The notes: generated by a model not told the origin, from the letters alone. Numbered from the stretch's first letter, positions 1-10,251 are shown. The stretch is 64,000 nt of DNA from Salaquimonas pukyongi (GCF_001953055.1 NZ_CP019044.1:2955001-3019000), one strand, 5' to 3'. Made by a program: numbers and translations.

Positions 1-1557
1 GTGCCGAGGCGCGAAGTCGATTATCCCCGCTTCGATCCCTTGGCGATCTTCTCCGAAAACGGCAAGGCCGAACCGATCGCCTACACCGCCGAACAGATTT
101 ACGGCGCCGATGTGGAAGGGGAAATTTCCCTGAAGATCGAGCCCTACCCGCTGGGCGATCCCAACATCTCCGTCGTCAGCCGCCAGACTTCCGAGGACAT
201 TGAAAGCATCGTCCGCAACACTGCGCCAACGCTCGATGTTGGTGCGACCGCGCTGACATCCGTACCCTATTTCGATGCCGCCCGGTTTTCCGCCGAAGAC
301 AGCTCCGTGCTCTCCACGCCTGGTCTGACGATCACGGCAGAGAACGTTTCGGTCATCAGCCGCGTCGATCCCGAAGCCTATCCCGGCATGCGCTACCTCG
401 AGCGCAAGGCGGCCGTGAAGTCGGAACTGCCAATAGCGCTGGTGCTTCAGGGCGAGGGACTGGGAGAGTCGGAAGCAATCGAGTTTGCAAACGCCATCGC
501 CGCCAACCTTGCCTCGGAAAACTTCCTTGGTGGCGACCGCCTGATGATGTCGTTTCTGGCCATGCCGGAGAAAGATGGCGGAGGCCAGTCACTTGCCCGC
601 ATCAGCGTCTACCGCGATGGAAGGCACATGGTTTCCGTCGTGCGCAAGAAGTCCGGTGCGCTTGCCTATGCCGCCCCGCCGGACACGGCACCCGGCGAAA
701 CCGGCAGCAAGGGTCCCAAACCGCCAGTGCTGCTTGCCCGCAACAAGCTTCCCAACATCTACAATGCGGTTTATCGCGCAGCGCTCAACGAAGGCCTCGA
801 CGTGGAAACCGTGAACCGGCTGATTCGCATTATCGCCTTTGACGTGGACTTTCGCACACAGATCACCACCCAGGACCGGCTCGAACTCTTTCTTTCACTG
901 GAAGAGGGCCAAAATGCCCTGACCGAAAATGCCGAAATTCTTTATGCCGGCGTAACCCTTGGCGACATTACCCGCCAATACTACCGCTTCGGCGATCCTG
1001 AAACCGGCGCCGTCGATTATTATGACGAGACCGGAAAGAGCGCCAAACAGTTCCTGCTGCGCCAGCCGGTTCCCAATGGGGTATTCCGTTCGCCCTATGG
1101 CATGCGCCGCCATCCGATTACCCGGGTCAGAAAAATGCACTGGGGCGTCGATTGGTCAGCGCCCCGGGGCACGCCGATTCTGGCCGCCGGCAACGGCATT
1201 GTCGAAAAAGCCGGCTGGGCCGGCGGCAGCGGCAAGCGCACCATTCTTCGCCATGCCAACGGATATGAGACCTATTATCTGCACCAGACATCCTTCGCCA
1301 AGGGCATCAAGCCGGGCGTTCGCGTTCGTCAGGGACAGGTAATCGGCTATGTCGGCTCGACGGGCCTGTCCACCGGGCCGCACCTTCACTACGAGGTGCA
1401 CGTCAACAACAACAGGGTAAATCCGATGAAGATCAAGCTGCCGCGCGGCAAGGTCTTCCGCGGCGAGGAACTGGTGGCTTTCGAAAACGAACGCAACCGC
1501 ATCGACGCCCTGCTTGAAGAACGCCGCCTCGCAGGTGCCCAGTTCGCCGGCAACTGA
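1..1557 (+). CDS. M23 family zinc metallopeptidase, 5' end cut by the window
   Basis: This is the C-terminal 518 residues of a cell-wall peptidase; the frame is open at base 1, so the true start probably lies upstream. The last third is an M23 (LytM/peptidase M23) domain expected to cut peptidoglycan cross-links in the periplasm. Zinc ligands are visible: H380 and D384 in HWGVD, then H461-x-H463 in HLHYE, following the family hallmark GMRRHPIT near 367. The region before it, about residues 1-350, has no motif I recognise and may be a regulatory or anchoring part. All metal ligands are present, so the domain should be active rather than a LytM activator lacking zinc. It converges on the YjbR-like gene, with a palindromic repeat between the two stop codons. 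Confidence 0.88.
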   Translation: MPRREVDYPRFDPLAIFSENGKAEPIAYTAEQIYGADVEGEISLKIEPYPLGDPNISVVSRQTSEDIESIVRNTAPTLDVGATALTSVPYFDAARFSAEDSSVLSTPGLTITAENVSVISRVDPEAYPGMRYLERKAAVKSELPIALVLQGEGLGESEAIEFANAIAANLASENFLGGDRLMMSFLAMPEKDGGGQSLARISVYRDGRHMVSVVRKKSGALAYAAPPDTAPGETGSKGPKPPVLLARNKLPNIYNAVYRAALNEGLDVETVNRLIRIIAFDVDFRTQITTQDRLELFLSLEEGQNALTENAEILYAGVTLGDITRQYYRFGDPETGAVDYYDETGKSAKQFLLRQPVPNGVFRSPYGMRRHPITRVRKMHWGVDWSAPRGTPILAAGNGIVEKAGWAGGSGKRTILRHANGYETYYLHQTSFAKGIKPGVRVRQGQVIGYVGSTGLSTGPHLHYEVHVNNNRVNPMKIKLPRGKVFRGEELVAFENERNRIDALLEERRLAGAQFAGN

Positions 1558-1560
1558 CGA

Positions 1561-1595
1561 TTAGAGCGCATCCTGCTTAAATGGAATCGCTCTAA
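1561..1595. repeat. Dispersed palindromic repeat, copy 1
   Basis: The ends TTAGAGCG and CGCTCTAA are perfect inverted repeats around an 19-base centre. Related sequence occurs at 29267-29300, 40741-40771 and in both arms at 50182-50412. The stop codon of the downstream minus-strand gene (1592-1594) lies inside the repeat. Its role is unknown; transcript-end stabilisation is a common suggestion for such elements. Confidence 0.6.
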
Positions 1596-1963
1596 AGCCC
1601 CAGTTCGGCCCGCTTGCGTTTCGGCAATCCCGAAGCGACGATGCGATGGCTTTCCTTCACATAATCCTTCAATGCCGCATCATCCAGGCTGTCGGAAGAT
1701 ACACGCTGTATCCACTTCATGCCGCGGGATGCCAGATAGGGCGCGGGCCTGCAGCCCGGCTGCTCCTTCAAGATATCATAGGCCAATTCGGAAACCTTGA
1801 AGGTTACGAACAGTTCCGGCGCGTCTTCGGCGGCGCCATCATTCCAGCCGCCAATGGCAAAGACCTTGCCGCCGACCTTCCACACATGGGCACCACCCCA
1901 CTGGACCACATGGCTGGTGGCAGGCAGCTTCTCGCAGAACCGGTTATACGCTTCCAGCTTCAA
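1592..1963 (-). CDS. MmcQ/YjbR family protein
   Basis: This 123-residue protein matches the small MmcQ/YjbR family, whose members have a CyaY-like double-wing fold sometimes called DNA-binding; the cellular role is not established. Family features are a start close to EAYNRFCEKLPAT, the central HVWKVGGKVFAI strand pair, and the KWIQRV segment near the end. I place the start at a TTG (1961-1963) because GGAGAGG sits three bases upstream and the resulting length fits the family. An earlier in-frame start at 2038 would add 25 residues of unlike sequence. It follows clpB on the same strand, with a hairpin between them, and its stop codon lies inside a dispersed repeat. Confidence 0.8.
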   Translation of the reverse strand: MKLEAYNRFCEKLPATSHVVQWGGAHVWKVGGKVFAIGGWNDGAAEDAPELFVTFKVSELAYDILKEQPGCRPAPYLASRGMKWIQRVSSDSLDDAALKDYVKESHRIVASGLPKRKRAELGL

Positions 1964-1982
1964 GGACCTCTCCGGGGAACAA

Positions 1983-2008
1983 CGCCGCCCCGCAACAGCG
2001 GGACGGCG
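1983..2008 (-). terminator. Hairpin between clpB and the YjbR-like gene
   Basis: An 11-bp stem (1983-1993 with 1998-2008, one G-T pair) closes a four-base loop, 32 bases after the clpB stop. No clear T-run follows on the minus strand, so it may be an incomplete terminator or a processing hairpin. Confidence 0.4.
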
Positions 2009-2039
2009 CAGAATTTCAGTACCGGTCAAACCCTGCAAA

Positions 2040-4649
2040 TCAGGCAGCGGACCGCTTGTCGGCGGCCTCCACTCCGGACAGATGCAGCCGATCCGCGCTC
2101 ACGGAGACCTTTACCGTCATGCCGTCATGAATGTCGCCGGCAAGAATGCGTTCGGCAAGTTGATCCTGCAGGGCAGTCTGGATCACCCGCTTCAATGGCC
2201 TTGCGCCATAGGCTGGATCATACCCCTTGCTGGCCAGCCATTCGACGGCCTCATCGGTCAGCGACAGGGAAATCCGCCGGTCGGTCAGCAGTTTCTCCAG
2301 ACGGGCGAGCTGGATACGCACGATCTCGGCCATGTTCTCACGCTTCAGGCGATGGAACAGGATGATGTCATCGATGCGGTTGATGAACTCCGGCCGGAAA
2401 CTGGCCTTGACCACATTCATCACCTCGTCGCGGACCTTGTCCACATCATCATCATCGCCCAGACCGGCAAGATATTCCGAGCCGAGGTTTGATGTCATCA
2501 CGATGAGTGTGTTGCGGAGATCGACAACCCGTCCCTGACCGTCGGTCAGGCGGCCGTCATCAAGCACCTGCAGCAGCACGTTAAACACATCGGGATGCGC
2601 CTTTTCCACCTCGTCGAACAGGACGATCTGATAAGGCCGACGCCGCACCGCTTCGGTCAGCACACCGCCCTCATCATATCCAACATAGCCGGGAGGGGCG
2701 CCGATCAGCCGGGCAACCGAGTGCTTTTCCATGAATTCCGACATGTCGAGTCGGACCATTGCGCTGTCGTCATCAAACAGGAAGCCGGCCAGCGCCTTGG
2801 TAAGCTCTGTCTTGCCGACCCCGGTCGGCCCAAGGAACATGAACGAACCGATGGGCCGGTTCGGATCCTGCAATCCGGCGCGCGCACGCCGCACAGCCCG
2901 GGAGACCGATTGCACCGCATCGCCCTGGCCGACGACGCGCTTTGCCAGTTCGTCTTCCATGCGCAGCAGCTTGTCGCGCTCGCCTTCCAGCATCTTGTCC
3001 ACGGGAATACCGGTCCAACGCGAAACCACATGGGCGATGTGATCGGGGGTAACTGCCTCTTCGACCATCGGCTCACTGTCGCCGCCTTCGCTTGCTTCGG
3101 CTTCCTCAAGCTGTTTTTCAAGCTGGGGAATAACGCCATAGGCAAGCTCGCCGGCGCGGGCAAGATCGCCCTTGCGCTGCGCCTGCTCGAGCTCGATACG
3201 GGCCTGGTCGAGCTTTTCCTTCAGATCGCGTGCGCCCGAAAGCTTGTTTTTCTCCGCTTCCCAGCGGGCGGTCAGCGAGTTGGCCTTTTCCTCAAGATCA
3301 GCCAGATCGCCTTCCAGCGCCTTCAGCCGTTCCTTCGAGCCTTTGTCGGTCTCCTTTTTCAGCGCCTCGCGCTCGATTTTCAGCTGGATGATACGCCGAT
3401 CGAGCTCATCGAGTTCCTCGGGTTTGGAATCCACCTGCATTCTGAGCCGCGAACCCGCCTCGTCCATCAGGTCGATGGCCTTGTCCGGCAAAAAGCGGTC
3501 CGTGATGTATCGATTTGACAGCGTGGCGGCAGCCACCAGTGCCGAATCGGCGATCCTCACCCCGTGGTGCAGCTCATATTTTTCCTTGATCCCGCGCAGA
3601 ATGGAAATCGTGTCTTCCACGGTCGGCTCGCTGATGAACACCGGCTGGAACCGGCGGGCCAGTGCCGCATCCTTTTCCACATGCTTTTGATATTCATCCA
3701 GAGTCGTTGCACCCACGCAGTGCAATTCGCCGCGGGCAAGCGCAGGCTTCAGCAGGTTGGAGGCATCCATGGCACCATCCGCCTTGCCGGCACCGACCAG
3801 GGTGTGCATCTCGTCAATGAACAGGATGATCTGTCCGCTTGCAGCCTGTACTTCCGACAATACCGCTTTCAGCCGCTCTTCGAATTCACCGCGGTATTTC
3901 GCACCGGCAATCAGCGCGCCCATGTCCAGGGCAAGCAGGCGCTTTTCCTCCAGACTTTCAGGGACGTCGCCATTGACAATGCGAAGCGCCAGACCTTCCG
4001 CGATCGCCGTCTTGCCGACACCAGGTTCGCCGATCAGAACCGGGTTGTTCTTGGTGCGCCGCGACAGCACCTGGATTGCCCGGCGGATTTCGTCGTCCCG
4101 GCCAATAACCGGATCGAGCTTGCCTTCGCGGGCATCCTTGGTCAGATCGCGGGCGTATTTTTTTAGCGCATCATAGCCGGCTTCCGCATTGGCTGAGTCG
4201 GCCGTACGGCCCTGCCGCAACTCATTGATGGCGGTGTTGAGCGCGTTGGCCGTCAAACCCGCTTTTTCCAGAATTTGCGAGGTGGGTGCCGATTTTTCGA
4301 TGGCCAGCGCCAGCAGAAGACGCTCCACGGTGACATAGCTGTCGCCTGCCTTTTCCGCGGCCTTTTCGGCCGTGGCAAATACCTTTGCCAGCGGCTGCGA
4401 CATGTAGAGCTGACCATTGCCGCCCTCGACCTTGGGCATCTTGTCGAGCGCAAGGTCGGTCGCCATCAGGGCGTCCTTCGGCCTTCCGCCGGCCTTTTTC
4501 ATGAGCGAAGCGGCGAGACCCTCCGGGTCTTCGAGCAGAACTTTCAGAACATGCTCGGCGGTGAATTGCTGATGCCCGTCATTGAGAGCCTTGGTTTGTG
4601 CAGACTGGATGAAACCCTTCACCCGGTCCGAATATTTCTCAATATCCAT
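2040..4649 (-). CDS. clpB: ATP-dependent chaperone ClpB
   Basis: This is the 869-residue Hsp100 disaggregase that pulls aggregated proteins apart with DnaK in the cytoplasm. The domain order is complete: an N-terminal Clp repeat domain (about 1-145), a first AAA+ module with Walker A GEPGVGKT near 207-214 and Walker [10 protein letters not shown], the coiled-coil middle domain (about 400-520), and a second AAA+ module with GPTGVGKT and [13 protein letters not shown] chose the ATG at 4649 because GGGAG lies six bases upstream; the in-frame ATG at 4655 abuts that site. A sigma-32-like promoter lies at 4742-4770. The gene follows DUF4167, as is usual in Hyphomicrobiales. Confidence 0.97.
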   Translation of the reverse strand: MDIEKYSDRVKGFIQSAQTKALNDGHQQFTAEHVLKVLLEDPEGLAASLMKKAGGRPKDALMATDLALDKMPKVEGGNGQLYMSQPLAKVFATAEKAAEKAGDSYVTVERLLLALAIEKSAPTSQILEKAGLTANALNTAINELRQGRTADSANAEAGYDALKKYARDLTKDAREGKLDPVIGRDDEIRRAIQVLSRRTKNNPVLIGEPGVGKTAIAEGLALRIVNGDVPESLEEKRLLALDMGALIAGAKYRGEFEERLKAVLSEVQAASGQIILFIDEMHTLVGAGKADGAMDASNLLKPALARGELHCVGATTLDEYQKHVEKDAALARRFQPVFISEPTVEDTISILRGIKEKYELHHGVRIADSALVAAATLSNRYITDRFLPDKAIDLMDEAGSRLRMQVDSKPEELDELDRRIIQLKIEREALKKETDKGSKERLKALEGDLADLEEKANSLTARWEAEKNKLSGARDLKEKLDQARIELEQAQRKGDLARAGELAYGVIPQLEKQLEEAEASEGGDSEPMVEEAVTPDHIAHVVSRWTGIPVDKMLEGERDKLLRMEDELAKRVVGQGDAVQSVSRAVRRARAGLQDPNRPIGSFMFLGPTGVGKTELTKALAGFLFDDDSAMVRLDMSEFMEKHSVARLIGAPPGYVGYDEGGVLTEAVRRRPYQIVLFDEVEKAHPDVFNVLLQVLDDGRLTDGQGRVVDLRNTLIVMTSNLGSEYLAGLGDDDDVDKVRDEVMNVVKASFRPEFINRIDDIILFHRLKRENMAEIVRIQLARLEKLLTDRRISLSLTDEAVEWLASKGYDPAYGARPLKRVIQTALQDQLAERILAGDIHDGMTVKVSVSADRLHLSGVEAADKRSAA

Positions 4650-4741
4650 GTGCATCTCCCTTGCTTGCCGCCCATCCTAGGCACGGCAAATCAGATTGAA
4701 GACGAGCCCCCAACGATTTTGGCAGGCTCATTATGAGGGAG

Positions 4742-4770
4742 ATATAGGAATTGGGCACCCCGCGTTGAAG
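4742..4770 (-). promoter_or_regulatory. Putative sigma-32 (heat-shock) promoter of clpB
   Basis: Reading the minus strand, CTTC (4767-4770) is followed after 18 bases by CCTATAT (4742-4748). This fits the alphaproteobacterial RpoH pattern CTTG-N17/18-CYTATNT except for the last base of the -35. It lies 93 bases before the clpB start, a known heat-shock gene. Confidence 0.5.
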
Positions 4771-4862
4771 GGGTAAGGCAAACAAACAAAGCCTGTAAGT
4801 GCGGCAGATAACCAGCGCTCAACGGCAGTTCGCCAGCGTGCTGTCTGCCTGTAACAGGTAGC

Positions 4863-5546
4863 CTACTCTTCCGCGCCCACCGTTTGTCCGGCACCGCTGC
4901 CCAGCAGACCCTGCGGCAGGGAGGCCGCGTCCTCTGTTATTTCGCCGGCAGGTTCCGGCTTTGCGCGCGTGGTTCTGCGCGGCCGGGAAGGCTTTTTCGC
5001 AGCTTCTTCGGTTTGCTCTGCCTCGTTACCGGCCTCGTTACCGAGCTCTGCGGCTGACTCTGCCCCACCGGCTTCCGCAGCAACTCCATCGCGATCGCCG
5101 CCGGCATCACGCTTGCGCGGCGCCCTTCCATTTGCATTACGGCCCCGGCGCCCGGCCGGCTTACGCTCGCCATCCTCATTGCCATCGTCCCGGTCCCCTG
5201 CCGAGACGGCTTCCGGCCTGTCCTCGTCATTCACATCGGGCTGATCGTCCTGGGCGGCATCGTTCTGGCGCGCCCGGTTGGCCTGCGCCTCTTCGCGCTG
5301 AGCCTGTGCGGCAAGGACAATGCGGTTGTAGTGTTCGGCATGCTGCAGGTAGTTTTCTGCAATCACGCTGTCGCCGGATGACTGGGCATCCCTGGCCAGG
5401 GTCGCATATTTTTCGGCGATGTGGGCGGCATTGCCGCGAATTTTCACGTCAGGCCCGTTGCTCTCATAGTTCCGGTTGATTGAATTGGACTGCTTGTTGC
5501 GTCCCCGGCCGCGCATACGGTTCTTGTTGTTTTGCTGTTGCCTCAT
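4863..5546 (-). CDS. DUF4167 domain-containing protein
   Basis: This 227-residue protein belongs to DUF4167, common in Hyphomicrobiales and their relatives and without a known function. The conserved part is at the N-terminus: a very basic, Asn/Arg/Gln-rich head (MRQQQNNKNRMRGRGRNKQ) then a helical segment containing HIAEKYATLARDA and AENYLQHAEHYNRI. The rest is low-complexity and charged, with Arg/Ala/Glu-rich runs, and is probably disordered. The basic head suggests nucleic-acid contact, but that is inference. It lies between prmC and clpB on the same strand; a 403-base gap separates it from prmC, so it probably has its own promoter. Confidence 0.88.
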   Translation of the reverse strand: MRQQQNNKNRMRGRGRNKQSNSINRNYESNGPDVKIRGNAAHIAEKYATLARDAQSSGDSVIAENYLQHAEHYNRIVLAAQAQREEAQANRARQNDAAQDDQPDVNDEDRPEAVSAGDRDDGNEDGERKPAGRRGRNANGRAPRKRDAGGDRDGVAAEAGGAESAAELGNEAGNEAEQTEEAAKKPSRPRRTTRAKPEPAGEITEDAASLPQGLLGSGAGQTVGAEE

Positions 5547-5949
5547 TGCGTCTTCAACTGTCCTTGCCCTGGAAAAACATTTCAGCGGTTTGCCGGCACT
5601 TCATGTCCGGCGGTTCTAGCGGTTAGATTTTGTCTGGCCATGGCAATGGACGTCCCGTCCATCGCGCCTTGCGGCTGCATGCCTCATGCCTTGGAACTGC
5701 AATCCTTGCTTCTTCCGTTACCCCAGCCGGACAGATCGGTAATGCGATCACATCCGCATCTTCATCATATTCCCTGACCTTCGGCAGGCGGGGCGATCGA
5801 ACTGGTGAGGTCACATCGTGCGGTCCAGAACCCTCAGGTCTCGCACACGGTTTATGCTGCAATAGCGCCAAACCGGGGCGATTCCAAGCCTTTTCTTCGA
5901 AATAGATTAATCGCCTTGCCCGATCGCCGGAACTGGCATTTGCGGCGAC
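5547..5949. other. Intergenic region between prmC and the DUF4167 gene
   Basis: These 403 bases hold no convincing gene. Short frames exist on both strands but lack ribosome-binding sites or recognisable protein sequence. It must contain the promoter of the DUF4167 gene, but I see no clear -35/-10 pair. Confidence 0.5.
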
Positions 5950-6801
5950 TCAGCGCTTTTCCAGCACCACCATGCGTTCCCGGCCGGAAAGATCAAGATG
6001 GCTGGAGACAATTCCCCAGCGCAATTCCTTCGCCAGTTGCATAATTGCATCATGCTGGCCGTGGCCAGTCTCAAGATACAGTCGGCCTGCCGGCCGCAAA
6101 CGGCCATGCGCCTGCGATAAAATGGCGCGATAGGCTTCCAGCCCGTCCGGGCCCCCGTCGAGCGCAAGATCGGGATCATGTTCGCGCACTTCCCGAGAAA
6201 GCCCGGCCATCTCGCCCGTTGCTATATAGGGCGGGTTGGACACGATGAAGGCAAACGGTCCTTCGATGTCGCTCAGAAAGCTTGTGCGAACCATCTCCAG
6301 CCGGTCGGCAACGCCATGTCTTTGCGCATTGACACCGGTTGCTTCCAGTGCGCCGCCAGCAAGATCGGTAGCCACTGCTGAAAGGGCCGGGTTTTCAGCC
6401 AGCAGGGAGACGCAGATGACGCCGCTGCCGCAACCCACATCAACAAACCGTGCCGGCAAGCCCTCGCCAAAATCCTGCAGAACCCGGTCCACCAGCAATT
6501 CGGTTTCGGGCCGGGGAATGAGACATTCCGGCGTTAGAAGAAACGTCCTGCCGTAAAATTCCCGCCGGCCAAGAATGCGGTGAACCGGCTCACCGGCGAG
6601 GCGCCGCCCGACCAAGGCTTCGAACATCTCCACAGCATCATGCGGCGCCATTTCCCTGCCGCAACTGACCAGTCTGCCCGGTTCCACCGACAATACCTCG
6701 GCCAGCAGGATGCGCGCATCCAGCGCCGGTGTTTCAATGCCTGCTGCCGCAAGCCTTTGGCCGGCACCAGATAGCAACTCCTGCACCGTAACGCCTGTCA
6801 T
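5950..6801 (-). CDS. prmC: Peptide chain release factor N5-glutamine methyltransferase
   Basis: PrmC (HemK) methylates the Gln of the GGQ motif in release factors 1 and 2 using SAM, which speeds translation termination. The 283-residue protein has an N-terminal helical domain, the SAM-binding DVGCGSGVI at about 121-129 and the catalytic NPPY at 189-192. I start it at the ATG at 6801, which begins MTGVTVQELL and matches family starts. Another ATG at 6840 overlaps the prfA stop (ATGCCTAG) and would give translational coupling with 13 extra residues. Its substrate, RF1, is encoded directly upstream by prfA, a widely conserved pairing. Confidence 0.95.
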   Translation of the reverse strand: MTGVTVQELLSGAGQRLAAAGIETPALDARILLAEVLSVEPGRLVSCGREMAPHDAVEMFEALVGRRLAGEPVHRILGRREFYGRTFLLTPECLIPRPETELLVDRVLQDFGEGLPARFVDVGCGSGVICVSLLAENPALSAVATDLAGGALEATGVNAQRHGVADRLEMVRTSFLSDIEGPFAFIVSNPPYIATGEMAGLSREVREHDPDLALDGGPDGLEAYRAILSQAHGRLRPAGRLYLETGHGQHDAIMQLAKELRWGIVSSHLDLSGRERMVVLEKR

Positions 6802-6832
6802 GCGCCCTTCGCCTGAAATGCCGGCGTGCTCA

Positions 6833-7906
6833 CTAGGCATCCTCTTCGGCAGCCAGCAGGCTTGCCTGATGATCCGTGACCAGTGCATCGATGATCTCGT
6901 CCAGGCCTTCGCCCTGGATAATCCGGTCCAGCTTGTAGAGCGTCAGGCCAATGCGATGGTCGGTAACCCTTCCCTGCGGAAAATTGTAGGTGCGGATGCG
7001 CTCGGAACGGTCGCCGGACCCGACCTGGCACTTGCGCGAACTGGCCCGCTCTTCATCCGCCTTCTGCCGTTCCATGTCGTAAAGCCGCGCCCTCAGCGTC
7101 TTCATGGCGCTGGCCCGGTTCTGATGCTGGGATTTTTCGGATGACGTTACCACAATGCCGGTCGGCAGATGGGTGATGCGAACCGCCGAATCCGTCGTGT
7201 TGACGTGCTGGCCGCCGGCCCCCGATGCCCGCATCGTATCGATGCGAATATCCTCCGGCTTGATCTCGATGTCGATGTCTTCGGCTTCCGGCAATACCGC
7301 TACCGTCGCTGCCGATGTGTGCACCCTTCCCCCTGCCTCGGTTTCCGGCACACGCTGCACCCGGTGAACGCCGGATTCAAATTTCAGCCTGGCAAAGACG
7401 CCCTTTCCGCTGATCGAAGCCACAATCTCCTTGTAGCCGCCAACATCGCCTTCGCTTGCCGAAAGAACTTCCACCTTCCAGCCTTTTTCCAGGGCATGGC
7501 GCTCATACATTCGAAACAGATCACCGGCAAACAGGGCAGCTTCACTCCCGCCGGTTCCCGCGCGGATTTCCAAAACGGCGCTTTTGTCATCTGCCTTGTC
7601 GCGCGGCAGCAGCAACAGTCGAATTTCACCGGATAGCCGCTCAACTGTTTCCTGCAGTTCCGGATATTCCGCCTCGGCCATTTCACGCATTTCGCCATCG
7701 ATCGTCTTGTCGGCCAGCATTTCATCAAGCCCGGCAAGCGACGCCTGCGCTGCCTGCAACTCGCGGATCTTTCCGACCACCGGCTCAAGGCCCGAATACT
7801 CCGACGCCAGCGCCACATAGGTATCGGCATCGGGATTGGCCGCCATTTGCGTTTCAAGCGTTTCGAAGCGGCTGGTCAGTTGGTCAAGTTTTGAAGGATC
7901 GAGCAT
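6833..7906 (-). CDS. prfA: Peptide chain release factor 1
   Basis: RF1 reads UAA and UAG stop codons and triggers peptide release. The 357-residue length is normal. The catalytic GGQ lies at 231-233 in [12 protein letters not shown], and the codon-recognition tripeptide is Pro-Glu-Thr (187-189, in RVPETEAGG), the PxT pattern of RF1 rather than the SPF of RF2. It lies 62 bases after ptsP and 31 bases before prmC on the same strand, so the three are probably cotranscribed. Confidence 0.97.
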   Translation of the reverse strand: MLDPSKLDQLTSRFETLETQMAANPDADTYVALASEYSGLEPVVGKIRELQAAQASLAGLDEMLADKTIDGEMREMAEAEYPELQETVERLSGEIRLLLLPRDKADDKSAVLEIRAGTGGSEAALFAGDLFRMYERHALEKGWKVEVLSASEGDVGGYKEIVASISGKGVFARLKFESGVHRVQRVPETEAGGRVHTSAATVAVLPEAEDIDIEIKPEDIRIDTMRASGAGGQHVNTTDSAVRITHLPTGIVVTSSEKSQHQNRASAMKTLRARLYDMERQKADEERASSRKCQVGSGDRSERIRTYNFPQGRVTDHRIGLTLYKLDRIIQGEGLDEIIDALVTDHQASLLAAEEDA

Positions 7907-7968
7907 GGCAGCAAATCAGGGTCCGATAGGTCAGGGCATGGCGGGAGCGGGAGCAGAAGACAGCAAGG

Positions 7969-10251
7969 CTAATAGGGGATACCGTTGCTGTCGGCAAAAT
8001 CCATCAGAAACTCGCGGATGGTCTGCCCGCCATAGGATTTGCTGATCTCGGCCAGCAGCGCTTCCTCAAGCCTGCCGAAATCGGTCTCAAGAAGCGTCGC
8101 CTTGACCGGTCCCACCGAAGCGCTCGCCATGGAGACGGACCTGTAGCCGAGACCGAACAGCGCCATCGCCGAAAGCGGCCGGCCGGCCATTTCCCCGCAC
8201 AGGGTCAGCGGCTTGTCATGGGCTTGTGCAGCAACCACGATCTCGCGCAAGATGCGCAGGAAAGCGCGGTTCAGATGATCGTAGCGCCGGGCAATCCGGG
8301 CATTGCCGCGGTCGCTTGCAAAGACGAACTGAAACAGGTCGTTGGAGCCGACGGACACGAAATCCACCGCCTGCATCAAATCATCCAGCTGATAGAGCAG
8401 TGCGGGCACCTCGATCATGGCTCCCAGCGCCAGAGAGCGGGGAATGCGGTGGCCGAAACGGGTCAGCAGGCTGACCTCCCGGCTTATGATTTCGCGTACC
8501 TGCAAAATTTCACGCGTTTCGGTGACCATTGGCACCATGACGCGCAACTCCCGGTCGGCGGCCGCCTTCAGCAGGGCACGCAACTGCGCCCGCATCAGAC
8601 CCGGCCGGTCCAGTGCCAGACGCACTGCCCGCCAGCCGAGTGCCGGGTTTTCCTCCTGTTCGCTGCGCAGATAAGGCAGCACCTTGTCCCCGCCCACATC
8701 AAGCGTACGGAACGTCACCGGCCGGCCGTCAACGGCCTCGAGCACTTCCCGGTAGAGCTGTTCCTGTTCGCCCGAGCGGGGAAAGCGCGAGGAAACCATG
8801 AATTGCAGTTCGGTACGGAAAAGGCCGATGCCCGCTGCCCCTGAACTCACCACATTGGGCAAGTCCATCAGAAGTCCGGCATTCATCAAAAGGTTTACCG
8901 CCTGGCCGTCCCTGGAGATCGCCGGTTCATCGCGCAGGCTGCGGTAGACTTCCTGGCGCTTTGCTCGGAACTGCACCTTTTCCCGGTAAGCGTCTTCAAC
9001 CTCTTCGGTGGGGCGGAGAAAAACCGTGCCTTCTTCGCCATCCACAATGACCGGATTTCCGCTGTCGGCAAAGGACAGCGCATTGTGTACCTGGCCGACC
9101 ACCGGAATGCCCAGCGCCCGGGCAACAATCACCACATGACTTGTCGGCGCGCCTTCCTCCAAGATCAGGCCGCGCAAGGCAGGGCCGTTATAGTCGAGCA
9201 GTTCGGCAGCTCCCATGCTGCGGGCCACCACCACGTAGTCCTTGTCACCGCGATCGGCGACCGGGCCATGCGGTTTGCCGACCAGCTCCCGCAGCAGCCG
9301 GTAGGCAAGATCGTCAAAATCGTTCAGCCGCTCGCGAAGATAGGGATCGGCCTGGCGCATCATCCGGGCGCGGTTGTCGCTTTGAACCTTCTCGACCGCA
9401 GCTTCCGCCGTCAAGCCGTTGCGGATCTGCTCTTCCATGCGCCTGACCCAGCCCTGGTCGTTGGCAAACATGCGGTAGGCTTCCAGCACCTCCCGGTGCT
9501 CGCCGTCGCGCGCCACTTCGCGGTGCTGAAGCATGTCATCAATGGAAAAGCGCAACTTCGCCAGCGACTGGTGCAGCCGCCGTTTCTCGTATTCGGCATC
9601 TTCGTTGAAGAGATTGGTGACCACGACGCGGGGCTCGTGCAGGATAACGCCCCCAAGCCCGATGCCGTCGGCCAGTGCCGTTCCCTTCAGATTGAGCGGA
9701 CGCGAGAGATCGAGCCCCTGGCCCTGCTTGTCGAGGCCTTCCAGTTCACCGGCGGCGATCAGTTCGGCAAGCACCATGGCGGTGGTCTCGAGTGCCTCCA
9801 CCTCGTCGTCGCGGTAGACACGCTGTTCCTGATTTTGAACCACCAGAACGCCGAGCGCCCGGCCTGAACGAAGGATGGGAACCCCGAGGAACGAATTGAA
9901 AATCTCTTCGCCCGTCTCCGGCAGATAGCGGAAGGCGGGGTGTCTTTGTGCATCTTCCAGATTGAGCGTTCGTGCCGTTGCGGCGATGGTACCGACCAGA
10001 CCCTGACCGACCCGCAATGAGACTTCATGCACCGATTTCGGATTTAGTCCCTGTGTGGCAAACAGTTCCAGCACATCGTCGGAGCGCAGCACGTAGACCG
10101 AGCAGACCTCGGCCACCATGTTGGAGGCGATATGGCGCACGATCTTGTCCAGACGCTCCTGGGCGCCCAGTTCCTCGGCCATCACTTCCCGCAGCCGCTT
10201 CAGCAAAGTGCGCGGCCCGCCGGTTCTCTCGTTCATCGCATCATTCGCCAT
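7969..10251 (-). CDS. ptsP: Phosphoenolpyruvate-protein phosphotransferase, EI-Ntr
   Basis: This is enzyme I of the nitrogen phosphotransferase system. It takes phosphate from PEP and passes it to NPr and then EIIA-Ntr, which regulates potassium, nitrogen and carbon metabolism rather than sugar uptake. The 760-residue protein has an N-terminal GAF domain (about 15-160), which separates it from sugar EI, then the phosphohistidine domain with H372 in GAPTSHVVIVAR and the PEP-binding barrel to the C-terminus. I start it at 10251 (MANDAMNERTGG); an ATG at 10236 is possible. It sits between lysC and prfA, the usual position in Hyphomicrobiales. Confidence 0.95.
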   Translation of the reverse strand: MANDAMNERTGGPRTLLKRLREVMAEELGAQERLDKIVRHIASNMVAEVCSVYVLRSDDVLELFATQGLNPKSVHEVSLRVGQGLVGTIAATARTLNLEDAQRHPAFRYLPETGEEIFNSFLGVPILRSGRALGVLVVQNQEQRVYRDDEVEALETTAMVLAELIAAGELEGLDKQGQGLDLSRPLNLKGTALADGIGLGGVILHEPRVVVTNLFNEDAEYEKRRLHQSLAKLRFSIDDMLQHREVARDGEHREVLEAYRMFANDQGWVRRMEEQIRNGLTAEAAVEKVQSDNRARMMRQADPYLRERLNDFDDLAYRLLRELVGKPHGPVADRGDKDYVVVARSMGAAELLDYNGPALRGLILEEGAPTSHVVIVARALGIPVVGQVHNALSFADSGNPVIVDGEEGTVFLRPTEEVEDAYREKVQFRAKRQEVYRSLRDEPAISRDGQAVNLLMNAGLLMDLPNVVSSGAAGIGLFRTELQFMVSSRFPRSGEQEQLYREVLEAVDGRPVTFRTLDVGGDKVLPYLRSEQEENPALGWRAVRLALDRPGLMRAQLRALLKAAADRELRVMVPMVTETREILQVREIISREVSLLTRFGHRIPRSLALGAMIEVPALLYQLDDLMQAVDFVSVGSNDLFQFVFASDRGNARIARRYDHLNRAFLRILREIVVAAQAHDKPLTLCGEMAGRPLSAMALFGLGYRSVSMASASVGPVKATLLETDFGRLEEALLAEISKSYGGQTIREFLMDFADSNGIPY

